Positions 44,543-52,982 of a DNA stretch of 64,000 nucleotides are shown here, piece after piece. Where the stretch lies: NCBI GenBank assembly GCA_944325885.1, contig CALVBT010000002.1:274087-338086 (forward strand). Direction: 5' to 3'. Position 1 is the first letter of the stretch, and the number at the start of each line of letters is the position of its first letter. The notes under the pieces were generated by a model. The model was not told the DNA's origin and made no database searches. It saw only the letters and a list, made by a program, of their open reading frames with translations. Source of the DNA: Candidatus Gastranaerophilales bacterium (GTDB taxonomy: Bacteria; Cyanobacteriota; Vampirovibrionia; Gastranaerophilales; Gastranaerophilaceae). Both the position numbers and the translations under genes were made by a program.

Positions 44543-44622
44543 TTACCTGTTGATATTAAGATTTTCTTATATTATATTTTATTTATAAACTTTTGACGTG
44601 TATTTAGAATTTGGAGAACAAA

Positions 44623-44868
44623 ATGACTCATCAAATAATCAAAGTAGCATGGGAATTGAATGAAAACTGTGAAAACAGATATCAGCTTGTTTACGAAATT
44701 GCAGAACTTGCAAAGAAACTTGTTGACGAATATCAGATGAAAAAACCTAAAGATGAGCTTGGTTTTGACGAATATGGATTTGACAATTCTATTAAGAAAG
44801 AAAATCCTGTTGAACATGCTATTATGGTTAAAGCCTCTGAATCTGACGAAAGCAGACTCGTTGGTTAG
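44623..44868 (+). CDS. rpoZ: RNA polymerase omega subunit
   Basis: 81 residues from ATG 44623 (GGAG seven bases upstream; a TTG at 44611 overlaps that site). The omega core ENRYQLVYEIAELAKKLVDE and the later NPVEHAIMVKASE match the bacterial family ('NRY.LV..a..rA..l' and 'pv..Ai.Ei'). It wraps the C-terminal tail of beta-prime and helps polymerase assembly. The acidic insert DELGFDEYGFDN between them is specific to this protein. Confidence 0.8.
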   Translation: MTHQIIKVAWELNENCENRYQLVYEIAELAKKLVDEYQMKKPKDELGFDEYGFDNSIKKENPVEHAIMVKASESDESRLVG

Positions 44869-44892
44869 TCTTTATAGTTTTTAATTAGTAAT

Positions 44893-44938
44893 CAAAAAAA
44901 AATAACCGAACTATTAAATAGTCCGGTTATTTTTTAAT
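44893..44938. terminator. Bidirectional terminator between rpoZ and rpsT
   Basis: AATAACCG (44901-44908) and CGGTTATT (near 44923-44931) plus an inner ACTAT/ATAGT stem, with A-run before and T-run after; serves both convergent genes. Confidence 0.9.
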
Positions 44939-44947
44939 CTTTTTTAA

Positions 44948-45217
44948 CTACTTTGCCAAAAGTTTGTTTACAGCAAGAGTTAATCTTGATTTTTTTCTTG
45001 CAGCTGTGTTTTTGTGCAAAACACCTTTAGAAACAGCTTTGTCACACAGTTTGTATGCGTGGCTCAAAGCAGGTTTCAATTCTGCATCGTTTTTGGCCTG
45101 TGCTAATTCAAGAGTTTTTCTGATAGCTGTTTTGATTTCAGACTTTACAGCAACGTTTCTTTGTCTGTTTCTTTCAGCGATTAATACTCTTTTTTTAGCG
45201 GATTTAATATTAGCCAT
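44948..45217 (-). CDS. rpsT: 30S ribosomal protein S20
   Basis: 89 residues, all-helical S20: ANIKSAKKRVLIAERNRQRN, VAVKSEIKTAIRKTLELAQA, DKAVSKGVLHKNTAARKKSR. Primary 16S rRNA-binding protein of the 5' domain. Monocistronic, ATG with GGAAA upstream. Confidence 0.97.
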   Translation of the reverse strand: MANIKSAKKRVLIAERNRQRNVAVKSEIKTAIRKTLELAQAKNDAELKPALSHAYKLCDKAVSKGVLHKNTAARKKSRLTLAVNKLLAK

Positions 45218-45361
45218 TGTTTTGTTTTCCTTTCATTTGCATTTTGTTCAGGTGCGGCTTCTGCCTGTCACCGTTTTTTATCTGCAATGAGGTTTGGTGA
45301 GTAATTTTATTATAAGCCAAGAATATTTGTTTACAAGTGGTATATGGCAATAAAATTTATT

Positions 45362-46693
45362 TTAAGAATAAACTTTTTTAAGTGCTTTGAATTTTTTGTA
45401 TATGACTGTGAGGAAAATTGCGCTCATGAATAAAAATGAAGTAGCCAGCCCTATCCAGAATCCTCTTAAGGACATATTGTAGTGGTAAGCCAGAAAATAT
45501 CCGAACGGCAGACCAAAGAGCCAGTAGCCTGCTATTAGTGAAACTGATGCAATCCTTGTCATTTTTAGACCTTTTAAAATACCGCTCAGACTCACCTGCA
45601 GACCGTCAAACATCAAATAGTATGCGGCGATATGAAGAATAGGAAGCCCGAGAACGAGCATTTCTTTGTTTGATGTAAAAATTTCAAAAATAGGTTTCGG
45701 AAATGCAATCAGTAAAATTGAACAAATTGCCATGAATATTACAGACATGGAGGTTCCGCTCAGTGAATATCTCTTTATTTCTTTCAGATTTTTAGCACCG
45801 TTAAAATACCCTACCTTTATTGCAATGGCAGCAGATATAGACATCGGTATAACATAAGCACTGGAGGTGATAGTTACGCCGATATTGTGCGTTGCAGCAA
45901 GAATCCCTGCTTCTCTGCCCACAAGTATTGTAATAAGATTAAACCCTAAAAACTCTAAAAACATTGCTATACCTATCGGATAGCCTATTTTTAGCAGCTG
46001 TTTAACAAGATTTGTGTCAAACGGATTTTTAAAATGTATTAAATCAAAGCAATAAACAAGTAGAACCAGTCCCATCATTGTCCTGACAATAAATGCAGCT
46101 AGTGCAAGACCTATTACACCCATTCCAGGAATAGGCCCTATGCCAAAAACCAGCGAATATGCAAGCACAAAATTCAATATTAGAGCCAGTAAAAGTATTA
46201 AATTGGGGAATTTGACTATCTCATAGGCCATCAAAAATTCTCTCAGGCACTGGTACAGATACATTCCAAATAAAGAAAATGCACAGATAAATACATACTC
46301 TTTTATCATTGGCACAAGTGATGAATCAAATCCCATCATCGGAATAACAGGCACCATAAGCAGACAGATTAAACAAAAAATTACTGCCAGAATCATGGAA
46401 TAATTCAATACGGTTATTAAAAATTTTTTTGTAGGTTTTCTGTTGCCTCTCATATTGGACATTTGTATGGAAATAGCTGACATCAGCCCCATGCCCATAA
46501 TTAAGATACAAAAAATTATGGAGTTTGCGATGCTTATTGCTGCCAGAGTGTTTATTGAATGTTTTGCAGCAATAAACACGTCTGTAGCACCAATCAGCAC
46601 CTGTCCGAGATTGCCGACAATCAGCGGCACAGAGAGTTTTATTATTTCTGAAAAATATTTTTTATATGACATTAATTTTTCGACTAATTGCAT
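45362..46693 (-). CDS. MATE-family multidrug/Na+ efflux transporter
   Basis: 443 residues, twelve membrane helices. SVPLIVGNLGQVLIGATDVF and ALAAFIVRTMMGLVLLVYCF with the second-half repeat GYPIGIAMFLEFLGFNLITI fit the NorM/DinF-type MATE pattern of two six-helix bundles. Exports cationic compounds in exchange for Na+ or H+. ATG 46693 is used, but a second ATG at 46672 (MSYKKYF) is equally possible; neither has a good ribosome site. Confidence 0.88.
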   Translation of the reverse strand: MQLVEKLMSYKKYFSEIIKLSVPLIVGNLGQVLIGATDVFIAAKHSINTLAAISIANSIIFCILIMGMGLMSAISIQMSNMRGNRKPTKKFLITVLNYSMILAVIFCLICLLMVPVIPMMGFDSSLVPMIKEYVFICAFSLFGMYLYQCLREFLMAYEIVKFPNLILLLALILNFVLAYSLVFGIGPIPGMGVIGLALAAFIVRTMMGLVLLVYCFDLIHFKNPFDTNLVKQLLKIGYPIGIAMFLEFLGFNLITILVGREAGILAATHNIGVTITSSAYVIPMSISAAIAIKVGYFNGAKNLKEIKRYSLSGTSMSVIFMAICSILLIAFPKPIFEIFTSNKEMLVLGLPILHIAAYYLMFDGLQVSLSGILKGLKMTRIASVSLIAGYWLFGLPFGYFLAYHYNMSLRGFWIGLATSFLFMSAIFLTVIYKKFKALKKVYS

Positions 46694-46814
46694 AGTAAAT
46701 CAAATTTATCACAACAAAACTGTTAAGCAAAGTATACATATAAAATTTTTTGTGTATATATTAGCCGGCTTTATAATATAATAAAATTATGCAGTTTAGT
46801 TGAGAGGGGAGTTT

Positions 46815-47372
46815 ATGCCTTTTACTTTTAAAAGATTGGATATAAATGACGTTATTCTCGTTACGCCAAAAGTATTTGGTGATGCCAGAGGCTTTTTTAT
46901 GGAGTCTTATCAAAAATCAACATTTTTTGAAAACGGTATTGATGTGGAATTTAATCAGGATAACCATTCAAAATCCGTTAAGGGTGTTTTGAGAGGTCTT
47001 CATTACCAGACCAATCCAAAAGCTCAGGCAAAACTCGTAAGATGTTCAAGAGGCAAAATTTTTGACGTTGCAGTAGATATCAGAAAATCTTCTCCAACCT
47101 TTGGAAAATGGGTCGGTGAAATTCTTTCTGAAGAAAATAAGAATATGCTCTATATTCCAGAAGGGTTTGCGCATGGTTTTGTTGTTTTGAGTGATGAGGC
47201 TGAATTGTTGTATAAAGCTTCTGGCGAATATTCACCTCAAAACGACAGAGGAATCAGATGGAATGACCCTGATATCAATGTACAATGGGGTATAGATTAT
47301 GAACCTTTAATTAGTGAAAAAGATTCCAAACAACCGTATTTAAGTGAAGTTAAAGAGGAGGATTTATTTTGA
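46815..47372 (+). CDS. rfbC: dTDP-4-dehydrorhamnose 3,5-epimerase
   Basis: 185 residues from ATG 46815, preceded by AGGGGAG. RmlC motifs: PKVFGDARGFFMESYQKSTF, FNQDNHSKSVKGVLRGLHYQ (catalytic His), LVRCSRGKIFDVAVDIRKSS, YIPEGFAHGFVVLSDEAELL. Third step of dTDP-L-rhamnose synthesis. First gene of rfbCBDA; stop overlaps the rfbB TTG start by four bases. Confidence 0.97.
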   Translation: MPFTFKRLDINDVILVTPKVFGDARGFFMESYQKSTFFENGIDVEFNQDNHSKSVKGVLRGLHYQTNPKAQAKLVRCSRGKIFDVAVDIRKSSPTFGKWVGEILSEENKNMLYIPEGFAHGFVVLSDEAELLYKASGEYSPQNDRGIRWNDPDINVQWGIDYEPLISEKDSKQPYLSEVKEEDLF

Positions 47373-48355
47373 AACTGTTAGTTACAGGCGGAGCCGGTTT
47401 TATAGGTAGTTGTTTTGTTCGTCATATTTTGAATAAATACTCCGATTATAAGGTAATCAACCTTGATGCACTTACTTATGCTGGAAATATCGAAAACCTT
47501 GACGATGTTAAGGACAATCCGAATTATACATTTGTTCATGGAAATATTTGTGACAAAAAACTTGCAAAAGAGCTTATTATTGACGGTGGCGTTGATGCAG
47601 TAGTGAATTTCGCTGCAGAAAGCCATGTTGACCGTTCTATTACAGGCCCTGAGATTTTTATAGAAACTAACGTACAGGGTACTTTAAACCTTCTGCAGGC
47701 TGCAAAAGAAGCTAAAACACAAAGATTCTTGCAGGTTTCTACTGATGAAGTTTACGGTACACTCGGCAAGGACGGTTATTTTTATGAAACAACTCCACTT
47801 GCTCCAAATTCGCCGTACTCTGCATCAAAAGCAAGTGCAGATTTGCTTGTAAGAGCTTATTTTGAAACATATAAAATGCCTGTTTTAAATACAAGATGCT
47901 CTAACAATTACGGCCCTTACCAGTATCCGGAAAAACTTATACCTTTCTTTATTTCTCAGTTATTGAAAGGTGAAAAAGTTCCTGTGTACGGAGATGGTTT
48001 GAATGTGAGAGATTGGTTATATGTTTATGACCACTGCAGTGCTATAGATACGGTTCTGCACAAAGGCCGTGTCGGCGAGGTTTATAATATAGGCGGACAC
48101 AACGAAAAAACTAATATGGAAATTACAAAAATTATCCTCAACGCAATGGGCAAGGATGAAAGTTCTATACGCTTTGTAGAAGACAGACTCGGCCATGACA
48201 GAAGATATGCTATAGACAATCATAAGATTCAAACTGAACTCGGCTGGGAACCTTCTTTGACCTTTGAAGAAGGTATAAAATTGACTATTGACTGGTATTT
48301 GAATAATCAAAACTGGATTAAATCAATCGAAGCAAAGAAAGCGAGTCTTGTGTAA
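47369..48355 (+). CDS. rfbB: dTDP-glucose 4,6-dehydratase
   Basis: 328 residues. Rossmann start LVTGGAGFIGSCFVRHIL, then FAAESHVDRSITGPEIFIET, QVSTDEVYGTLGKDGYFYET, the Tyr-x-x-x-Lys motif in NSPYSASKASADLLVRAY, and TRCSNNYGPYQYPEKLIPFF. Dehydrates dTDP-glucose in the second rhamnose step. TTG start with AGGAGG seven bases before it, overlapping the rfbC stop. Confidence 0.97.
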   Translation: MKLLVTGGAGFIGSCFVRHILNKYSDYKVINLDALTYAGNIENLDDVKDNPNYTFVHGNICDKKLAKELIIDGGVDAVVNFAAESHVDRSITGPEIFIETNVQGTLNLLQAAKEAKTQRFLQVSTDEVYGTLGKDGYFYETTPLAPNSPYSASKASADLLVRAYFETYKMPVLNTRCSNNYGPYQYPEKLIPFFISQLLKGEKVPVYGDGLNVRDWLYVYDHCSAIDTVLHKGRVGEVYNIGGHNEKTNMEITKIILNAMGKDESSIRFVEDRLGHDRRYAIDNHKIQTELGWEPSLTFEEGIKLTIDWYLNNQNWIKSIEAKKASLV

Positions 48356-49194
48356 TGGTTTCTTCCGGCGCAAAAGTCCTTGTTACTGGTTCAAGAGGGA
48401 TGCTAGGTCAGGATATCTGTCCTGTGCTTGAGGATGCAGGATTTGACGTAATTGAAACCACTCGTCAGAACCTTGATATAACAGATGAAAATCAGACTAT
48501 GCAGTTTATTTGCGACAGCAAGCCAGATGTGGTTATTCACTGCGCAGGTTATACAAATGTTGACGGTGCAGAAGAGAATTTTGAATCAGCCGAGCTGATA
48601 AATGCGGCAGGTTCTGCTAATGTGGCTAAAGCCTGTGAGGCAGTAAATGCAATAATGGTTTATGTTTCTACGGATTACGTCTTTGATGGAACAAAAAATA
48701 CTCCTTATTTACCGCATGACAGGACAAATCCTCAAACAAAATACGGTCTGTCAAAATTGCACGGTGAGGAAAATGTAAAAAAATACTGTTCTAAATATTA
48801 TATTGCCAGAACAAGCTGGTTATACGGACACCATGGCAAAAATTTTGTTGAAACAATGATATCACTTGCTGACAGACCGGAAATTAAGGTCGTAGACGAC
48901 CAGATAGGCTGCCCGACATGGACGGTTGATTTGTCTATGGCTATTATAAAATTGTTGGAACAGGATTCGGAATTTGGTATTTATCACCTTTGCGGCAGCG
49001 GCTATACCTCATGGTACGGCTTTGCAAAGGAAATTTTTGCTATGTCAGGTTTGAAGGTAAATCTTTTGCCCTGCACAACAGAGGAATTTCCTCGTCCGGC
49101 AAAAAGGCCCGCATACAGTGTAATGGATAATGGCGGAATGCTCAGGGATTGGAAAAAGGCACTTAAAGAATATATAGAATTGAGGGTTGATTAA
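48355..49194 (+). CDS. rfbD: dTDP-4-dehydrorhamnose reductase
   Basis: 279 residues. NADPH site [75 protein letters not shown] with the Tyr-x-x-x-Lys pair, and [17 protein letters not shown]. Final step to dTDP-L-rhamnose. ATG overlaps the rfbB stop by one base, and its own TAA overlaps the rfbA ATG. Confidence 0.96.
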   Translation: MVSSGAKVLVTGSRGMLGQDICPVLEDAGFDVIETTRQNLDITDENQTMQFICDSKPDVVIHCAGYTNVDGAEENFESAELINAAGSANVAKACEAVNAIMVYVSTDYVFDGTKNTPYLPHDRTNPQTKYGLSKLHGEENVKKYCSKYYIARTSWLYGHHGKNFVETMISLADRPEIKVVDDQIGCPTWTVDLSMAIIKLLEQDSEFGIYHLCGSGYTSWYGFAKEIFAMSGLKVNLLPCTTEEFPRPAKRPAYSVMDNGGMLRDWKKALKEYIELRVD

Positions 49195-50066
49195 TGAAGG
49201 GAATAGTTTTAGCAGGTGGCGCAGGTACAAGGCTCTATCCGAGTACAATGGTTGTTTCAAAACAGCTTTTGCCTATTTATGACAAACCTATGATATTTCA
49301 TCCTATTTCTGTACTAATGCTTGCAGGAATAAAGGATATTTTGATTATTTCAACTCCTCAGGACTTGCCAAACTTTAAAAAACTTTTGAAAGACGGTTCT
49401 CAATACGGTGTGAATTTTAGCTATAAAGAACAACCTTCTCCGGACGGACTCGCTCAGGCATTTATTCTCGGCGAGGAGTTTATCGGTAATGATTGTGCGG
49501 CTTTGATTCTCGGTGATAATATTTTCTACGGCCCCGGATTTTCAGGTACTATGAGGCGTGCTGTACAGAGAATTGAATCCACCGGAGGTGCTACTGTTTT
49601 CGGGTATCAGGTTAAAGATCCTGAGCGTTTTGGCGTTGTTGCTTTTGATGACAACGGCAAGGCTGTTTCTATCGAAGAAAAGCCCGCTCATCCAAAATCA
49701 AATTATGCTGTTACAGGCTTGTATTTCTATGACAACAAGGTCGTAGAATATGCTAAAAATTTAAAACCTTCTGCTAGAGGCGAACTGGAAATTACTGACT
49801 TGAACAGAATTTATTTGGAAAATGAAAAACTGAGTGTCGAAATTCTCGGCCGTGGTTTTGCATGGCTGGATACCGGTACACATCACTCCCTTTTGCAGGC
49901 CAGCCAGTATGTCCAGACTATTGAAGAAAATCAGGGCATAAAAATCGCTTGTCTGGAGGAAGTTGCTTATAGAATGGGATTTGTTTCAAAAGAGCATCTG
50001 GAAAAGCAGGCTGCCCAGTATAAAAACAATGAATATTTTAACTATATAAAGAGAATTATTTTATAA
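49194..50066 (+). CDS. rfbA: Glucose-1-phosphate thymidylyltransferase
   Basis: 290 residues. Nucleotidyl-transfer signature [20 protein letters not shown] followed by [48 protein letters not shown], and [20 protein letters not shown]. First reaction of the rhamnose pathway. Last gene of the rfbCBDA operon. Confidence 0.97.
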   Translation: MKGIVLAGGAGTRLYPSTMVVSKQLLPIYDKPMIFHPISVLMLAGIKDILIISTPQDLPNFKKLLKDGSQYGVNFSYKEQPSPDGLAQAFILGEEFIGNDCAALILGDNIFYGPGFSGTMRRAVQRIESTGGATVFGYQVKDPERFGVVAFDDNGKAVSIEEKPAHPKSNYAVTGLYFYDNKVVEYAKNLKPSARGELEITDLNRIYLENEKLSVEILGRGFAWLDTGTHHSLLQASQYVQTIEENQGIKIACLEEVAYRMGFVSKEHLEKQAAQYKNNEYFNYIKRIIL

Positions 50067-50078
50067 CAATTCAAAATT

Positions 50079-51056
50079 ATGCATACATTTTTAATAGAAT
50101 TAGTAACTTGTTTAAATACACTAAACGAACTGATATTTTCTCCTTTAGACGGAGTTATTGAAAAACTTCCTATAGCAGAGTGGCTGGCAGATGCAATAAT
50201 TGACAGCCTTCATATGCTGCCGTTTCTGTTTATAATTTTTGTCGTTATTGAACTTGTCGAATATTTTTATTCAAATAAAATGAACAATCTGGCAAAGTTT
50301 TCATCAAAAGCAGGGCCATTTGTGGGCAGTTTGGCAGCATCTTTTCCTCAGTGCGGTTTTTCTGTTATAGCCAGTACCCTCTATACAAAAAGACTAATAA
50401 CAAAAGGTACTCTTATTGCTGTTTATCTTTCTACTTCTGATGAGGCAATACCTGTTATTCTTTCAGAACCGACAAAGATTTATCTGGTAGTGCCTTTGTT
50501 GATTACAAAAATTGTTATTGCACTTGTCGCCGGGTATCTGATAGATTTTATTATTGATTACAAGCACAAACTCACTAAAGAAGAAGCGGACAAAGCAAGT
50601 GCAGAAATTCTTGAAGAAACACAGGAAGGCTGCTGCCACCACCACGTGAACAAGCCGAGAAAAAGAGATTTGCTGCTTCATCCGCTCGAACATACTGTCA
50701 ATGTATTTATTTTTATTTTAATAATTACTATTGCGCTGAATTATTTTATTCACAGAATAGGCGGAGAGGAAAATCTCGGTCAATATATGCTGGGCAACTC
50801 TGTGTTCCAGCCGATTATCACTGCAATTGCAGGTTTGATTCCAAATTGTGCTATATCCATTGCTATTACACTTCTTTATTTGAAAGGTGCAATTGGTTTT
50901 GGCTCGGTAATATCGGGTTTGTGTTCGAGTGCAGGACTGGGGATTCTTGTTCTTTTCAAGAAAAATACTTCTTTGAAAGATACTTTTAAAATATTGCTTT
51001 TATTGTTAATTATAAGTATGTTCTCAGGCATACTTATTCAGGCTGTGTACAATTAG
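50079..51056 (+). CDS. ArsP_2-type heavy-metal exporter / permease
   Basis: 325 residues, about ten membrane helices in two related halves: AASFPQCGFSVIASTLYTKR in the first and GLIPNCAISIAITLLYLKGA in the second, each with the conserved P-x-C pair. A cytosolic loop contains EGCCHHHVNK, a plausible metal ligand set. This architecture matches the putative 10-TM heavy-metal (manganese/arsenic-type) exporter family. Twelve bases after rfbA but functionally unrelated. Confidence 0.75.
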   Translation: MHTFLIELVTCLNTLNELIFSPLDGVIEKLPIAEWLADAIIDSLHMLPFLFIIFVVIELVEYFYSNKMNNLAKFSSKAGPFVGSLAASFPQCGFSVIASTLYTKRLITKGTLIAVYLSTSDEAIPVILSEPTKIYLVVPLLITKIVIALVAGYLIDFIIDYKHKLTKEEADKASAEILEETQEGCCHHHVNKPRKRDLLLHPLEHTVNVFIFILIITIALNYFIHRIGGEENLGQYMLGNSVFQPIITAIAGLIPNCAISIAITLLYLKGAIGFGSVISGLCSSAGLGILVLFKKNTSLKDTFKILLLLLIISMFSGILIQAVYN

Positions 51057-51117
51057 ACAATTGTTTTATAAAATAGTTTTTAAAAGAATATATGTGTATA
51101 TTATAGGAGATTAAGCA

Positions 51118-51444
51118 GTGATTTTTGTTAGATGGATATGTTTTGCGCTCGCAATAATTTTTACGGCATGGGTTATCCCGGGGATAGAAGTTAGCAGTTT
51201 TCTCAGTGCAATGTTTGCTTGTGTAATTATTGCTTTGATAAACACTTTTATAAAGCCTGTGTTAAAGCTCGTTACACTGCCTATAAATTTTTTGACAATA
51301 GGTATTTTCAGCCTCGTTTTAAATGCTTTGCTGCTTATGCTTGCAGGTTGGATTACTCCGGGACTCGAAGTAGAAGGCTTTTGGAGTGCTTTTTTCGGGT
51401 CAATAGTTTTGTCCCTGTTTAGTATTGGCATAAGCCGGATATAG
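51118..51444 (+). CDS. YvlD-like / phage holin 4 superfamily membrane protein
   Basis: 108 residues with four membrane helices; the PGIEVSSFLSAMFACVII and NTFIKPVLKLVTLPINFLTI segments followed by WITPGLEVEGFWSAFFG are characteristic of the small DUF360 (YvlD) family named after a holin but found on chromosomes. GTG start with AGGAG upstream. Function unknown. Not evidence for a prophage. Confidence 0.8.
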   Translation: MIFVRWICFALAIIFTAWVIPGIEVSSFLSAMFACVIIALINTFIKPVLKLVTLPINFLTIGIFSLVLNALLLMLAGWITPGLEVEGFWSAFFGSIVLSLFSIGISRI

Positions 51445-51445
51445 G

Positions 51446-51904
51446 CTACGGTCTTTTATATGTATTTAAATGGTTGCCGTCCATGTCGTATTTTTTGACA
51501 TAGCCGCTTCCGTCTGTCGCAAAATAGCCAAGCGGATTTCCGCTCTTGTCATAAAACATTGTTCTGTTTTTTGCTACAGCCTGAAAATATCCTGACAGGT
51601 GACCGTATTTGTCATATACGTATGTTTTTCCTGCTTGATTAGTCTTGTATTTAGAAAGTACATTACCGTTTTTGTCATATTTTGTTGTCATGCCAAAAGC
51701 ATCATCAATATAGTAGCCTGTTTCGGTTCCGTATGTGTCATATTCTATAACGGAAATATTGGATTTAGTATTGTATGCCCCTATCATGTTTCCGTTTTTA
51801 GGAGCTTTTATATCAGAGCCTATAGAAGACGCAGCATGCGCACTGCAAAACATTAAAGACTGCATAATAAGAAATACAAACAATGTGATTACAGAAACTC
51901 TCAT
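51446..51904 (-). CDS. Secreted YDxxG-repeat protein
   Basis: 152 residues from ATG 51904, with GGGGGG about six bases upstream; the longer ORF from 51934 would bury the signal peptide MRVSVITLFVFLIMQSLMFC. The mature part is four or five repeats of about 20 residues: YDTYGTETGYYIDD, YDKNGNVLSKYKTN, YDKYGHLSGYFQAV, YDKSGNPLGYFATD, YDMDGNHLNTYK. Probable beta-rich surface or periplasmic protein of unknown function. Confidence 0.7.
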   Translation of the reverse strand: MRVSVITLFVFLIMQSLMFCSAHAASSIGSDIKAPKNGNMIGAYNTKSNISVIEYDTYGTETGYYIDDAFGMTTKYDKNGNVLSKYKTNQAGKTYVYDKYGHLSGYFQAVAKNRTMFYDKSGNPLGYFATDGSGYVKKYDMDGNHLNTYKRP

Positions 51905-51957
51905 ATCTACCCCCCGATAAATATAATTATACAACTTTTTTTGTCAGAGGAAAATTG

Positions 51958-52824
51958 TTAAGAATTTTCTATTATTGTTTGTTTTGATGCAACGCCAAGA
52001 CCTATACCTGCTAGTATGTAAGTCGCAAGGGCAAAAGCGTAGTTACGTTTTAATATATTCAATTTTACCGGCCCTTTTAAAAGACCTTTTTTGAGCATTT
52101 CCTTGGCTGATTTTATACCTTTGAAAGAAGCCAGTCCTTCTTCAATTATAGTAGGCAAAAATGCTGCAAAGCCTAAAATACCTGCATTGCGCTGGATAAA
52201 GTTTTGTTGCCCGTTTTCTTTTTGCGGCATAATTTTGCTCGCCAGAAGTAGTGCTACCGGTGCATATACCGAGTATCTTCTTGATTTTTGAAGCAGTTTA
52301 GTGAATTTTTTGGTAGCATTTATTCCATGCCCGAGTTCGTGTTGAATGAGTGAAGGTTTTGATGAAGGTGCAACTGCGATTTTTGATTTTAGTCCTGCAT
52401 TTTTGGCTTCTTGAGATAGGTTTAGGTTGTCTACATAAAAAGCATTTTCTCCTTTTGCTACGACATCGAGCGAATTTCCAAGACCGTATGCTCTAGAAAT
52501 GTTGTTTTTGTTAGCTTCATTTATAAAATGTACATCTACGTTGAGATTATTTTTCTTTTTCATATAATCAACTACTTTTTCTACATTTTCAGCCGAAGTA
52601 TATTCTTTCCCTGCCATCAGTTTTGCCGAAAAATAGTTTGAAATTTTTGGCAGTGCCATTGCTATAGCCTGCAGTAAAGCTACCAGCCCGACAGTTTTTG
52701 CGGGGTTTTCTTCTTGCGCTTGCTGTGGCTGTTGATACTGCGGTGCATACCCGTAATCAACGTAGCTTGGATACGGATAATAGTTGTTATATGAGCTGTA
52801 TGGATTATACGAAATTGGATTCAT
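51958..52824 (-). CDS. HELGH zinc metallopeptidase, membrane associated
   Basis: 288 residues. N-terminal 40 residues are Tyr/Pro/Ser/Asn-rich with no signal peptide (SYNPYSSYNNYYPYPSYVDY), echoing the N terminus of the glycine-zipper protein at 11642. Zinc site HELGH at 162-166 in LIQHELGHGINATKKF, and a candidate third ligand in IIEEGLASFKGIKS (Glu228/229), which also has an S-F-K-G. Hydrophobic segments at about 185-200, 213-227 and 265-280. Likely a gluzincin-type membrane peptidase; substrate unknown. Confidence 0.65.
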   Translation of the reverse strand: MNPISYNPYSSYNNYYPYPSYVDYGYAPQYQQPQQAQEENPAKTVGLVALLQAIAMALPKISNYFSAKLMAGKEYTSAENVEKVVDYMKKKNNLNVDVHFINEANKNNISRAYGLGNSLDVVAKGENAFYVDNLNLSQEAKNAGLKSKIAVAPSSKPSLIQHELGHGINATKKFTKLLQKSRRYSVYAPVALLLASKIMPQKENGQQNFIQRNAGILGFAAFLPTIIEEGLASFKGIKSAKEMLKKGLLKGPVKLNILKRNYAFALATYILAGIGLGVASKQTIIENS

Positions 52825-52923
52825 TGCCTACTTACCTTCAATTATTATAAAACATTTGAAGGAATAAATTTGCTATTTGTGAAAAATAAAAATACAATTT
52901 TTAATAATTAATAGTTTACACAT

Positions 52924-52964
52924 AATTGTTATTATGATAACATAATGTTATCATGATAACAATT
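52924..52964. promoter_or_regulatory. Double palindromic operator upstream of the TolC gene
   Basis: GTTATTATGATAAC (52928-52941) and GTTATCATGATAAC (52947-52960) are 14-base palindromes, the second perfect, with centres 19 bases apart (two helical turns); together they lie in a 41-base near-perfect palindrome. The block ends 18 bases before the TolC-gene ATG, where a repressor would block initiation. Confidence 0.7.
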
Positions 52965-52982
52965 GGTTCTCAGGAGAATAGA

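Noticed and set aside
51118..51444. Holin-named protein as sign of a prophage
   Set aside because: The family is a chromosomal YvlD-type membrane protein, and no phage genes surround it.
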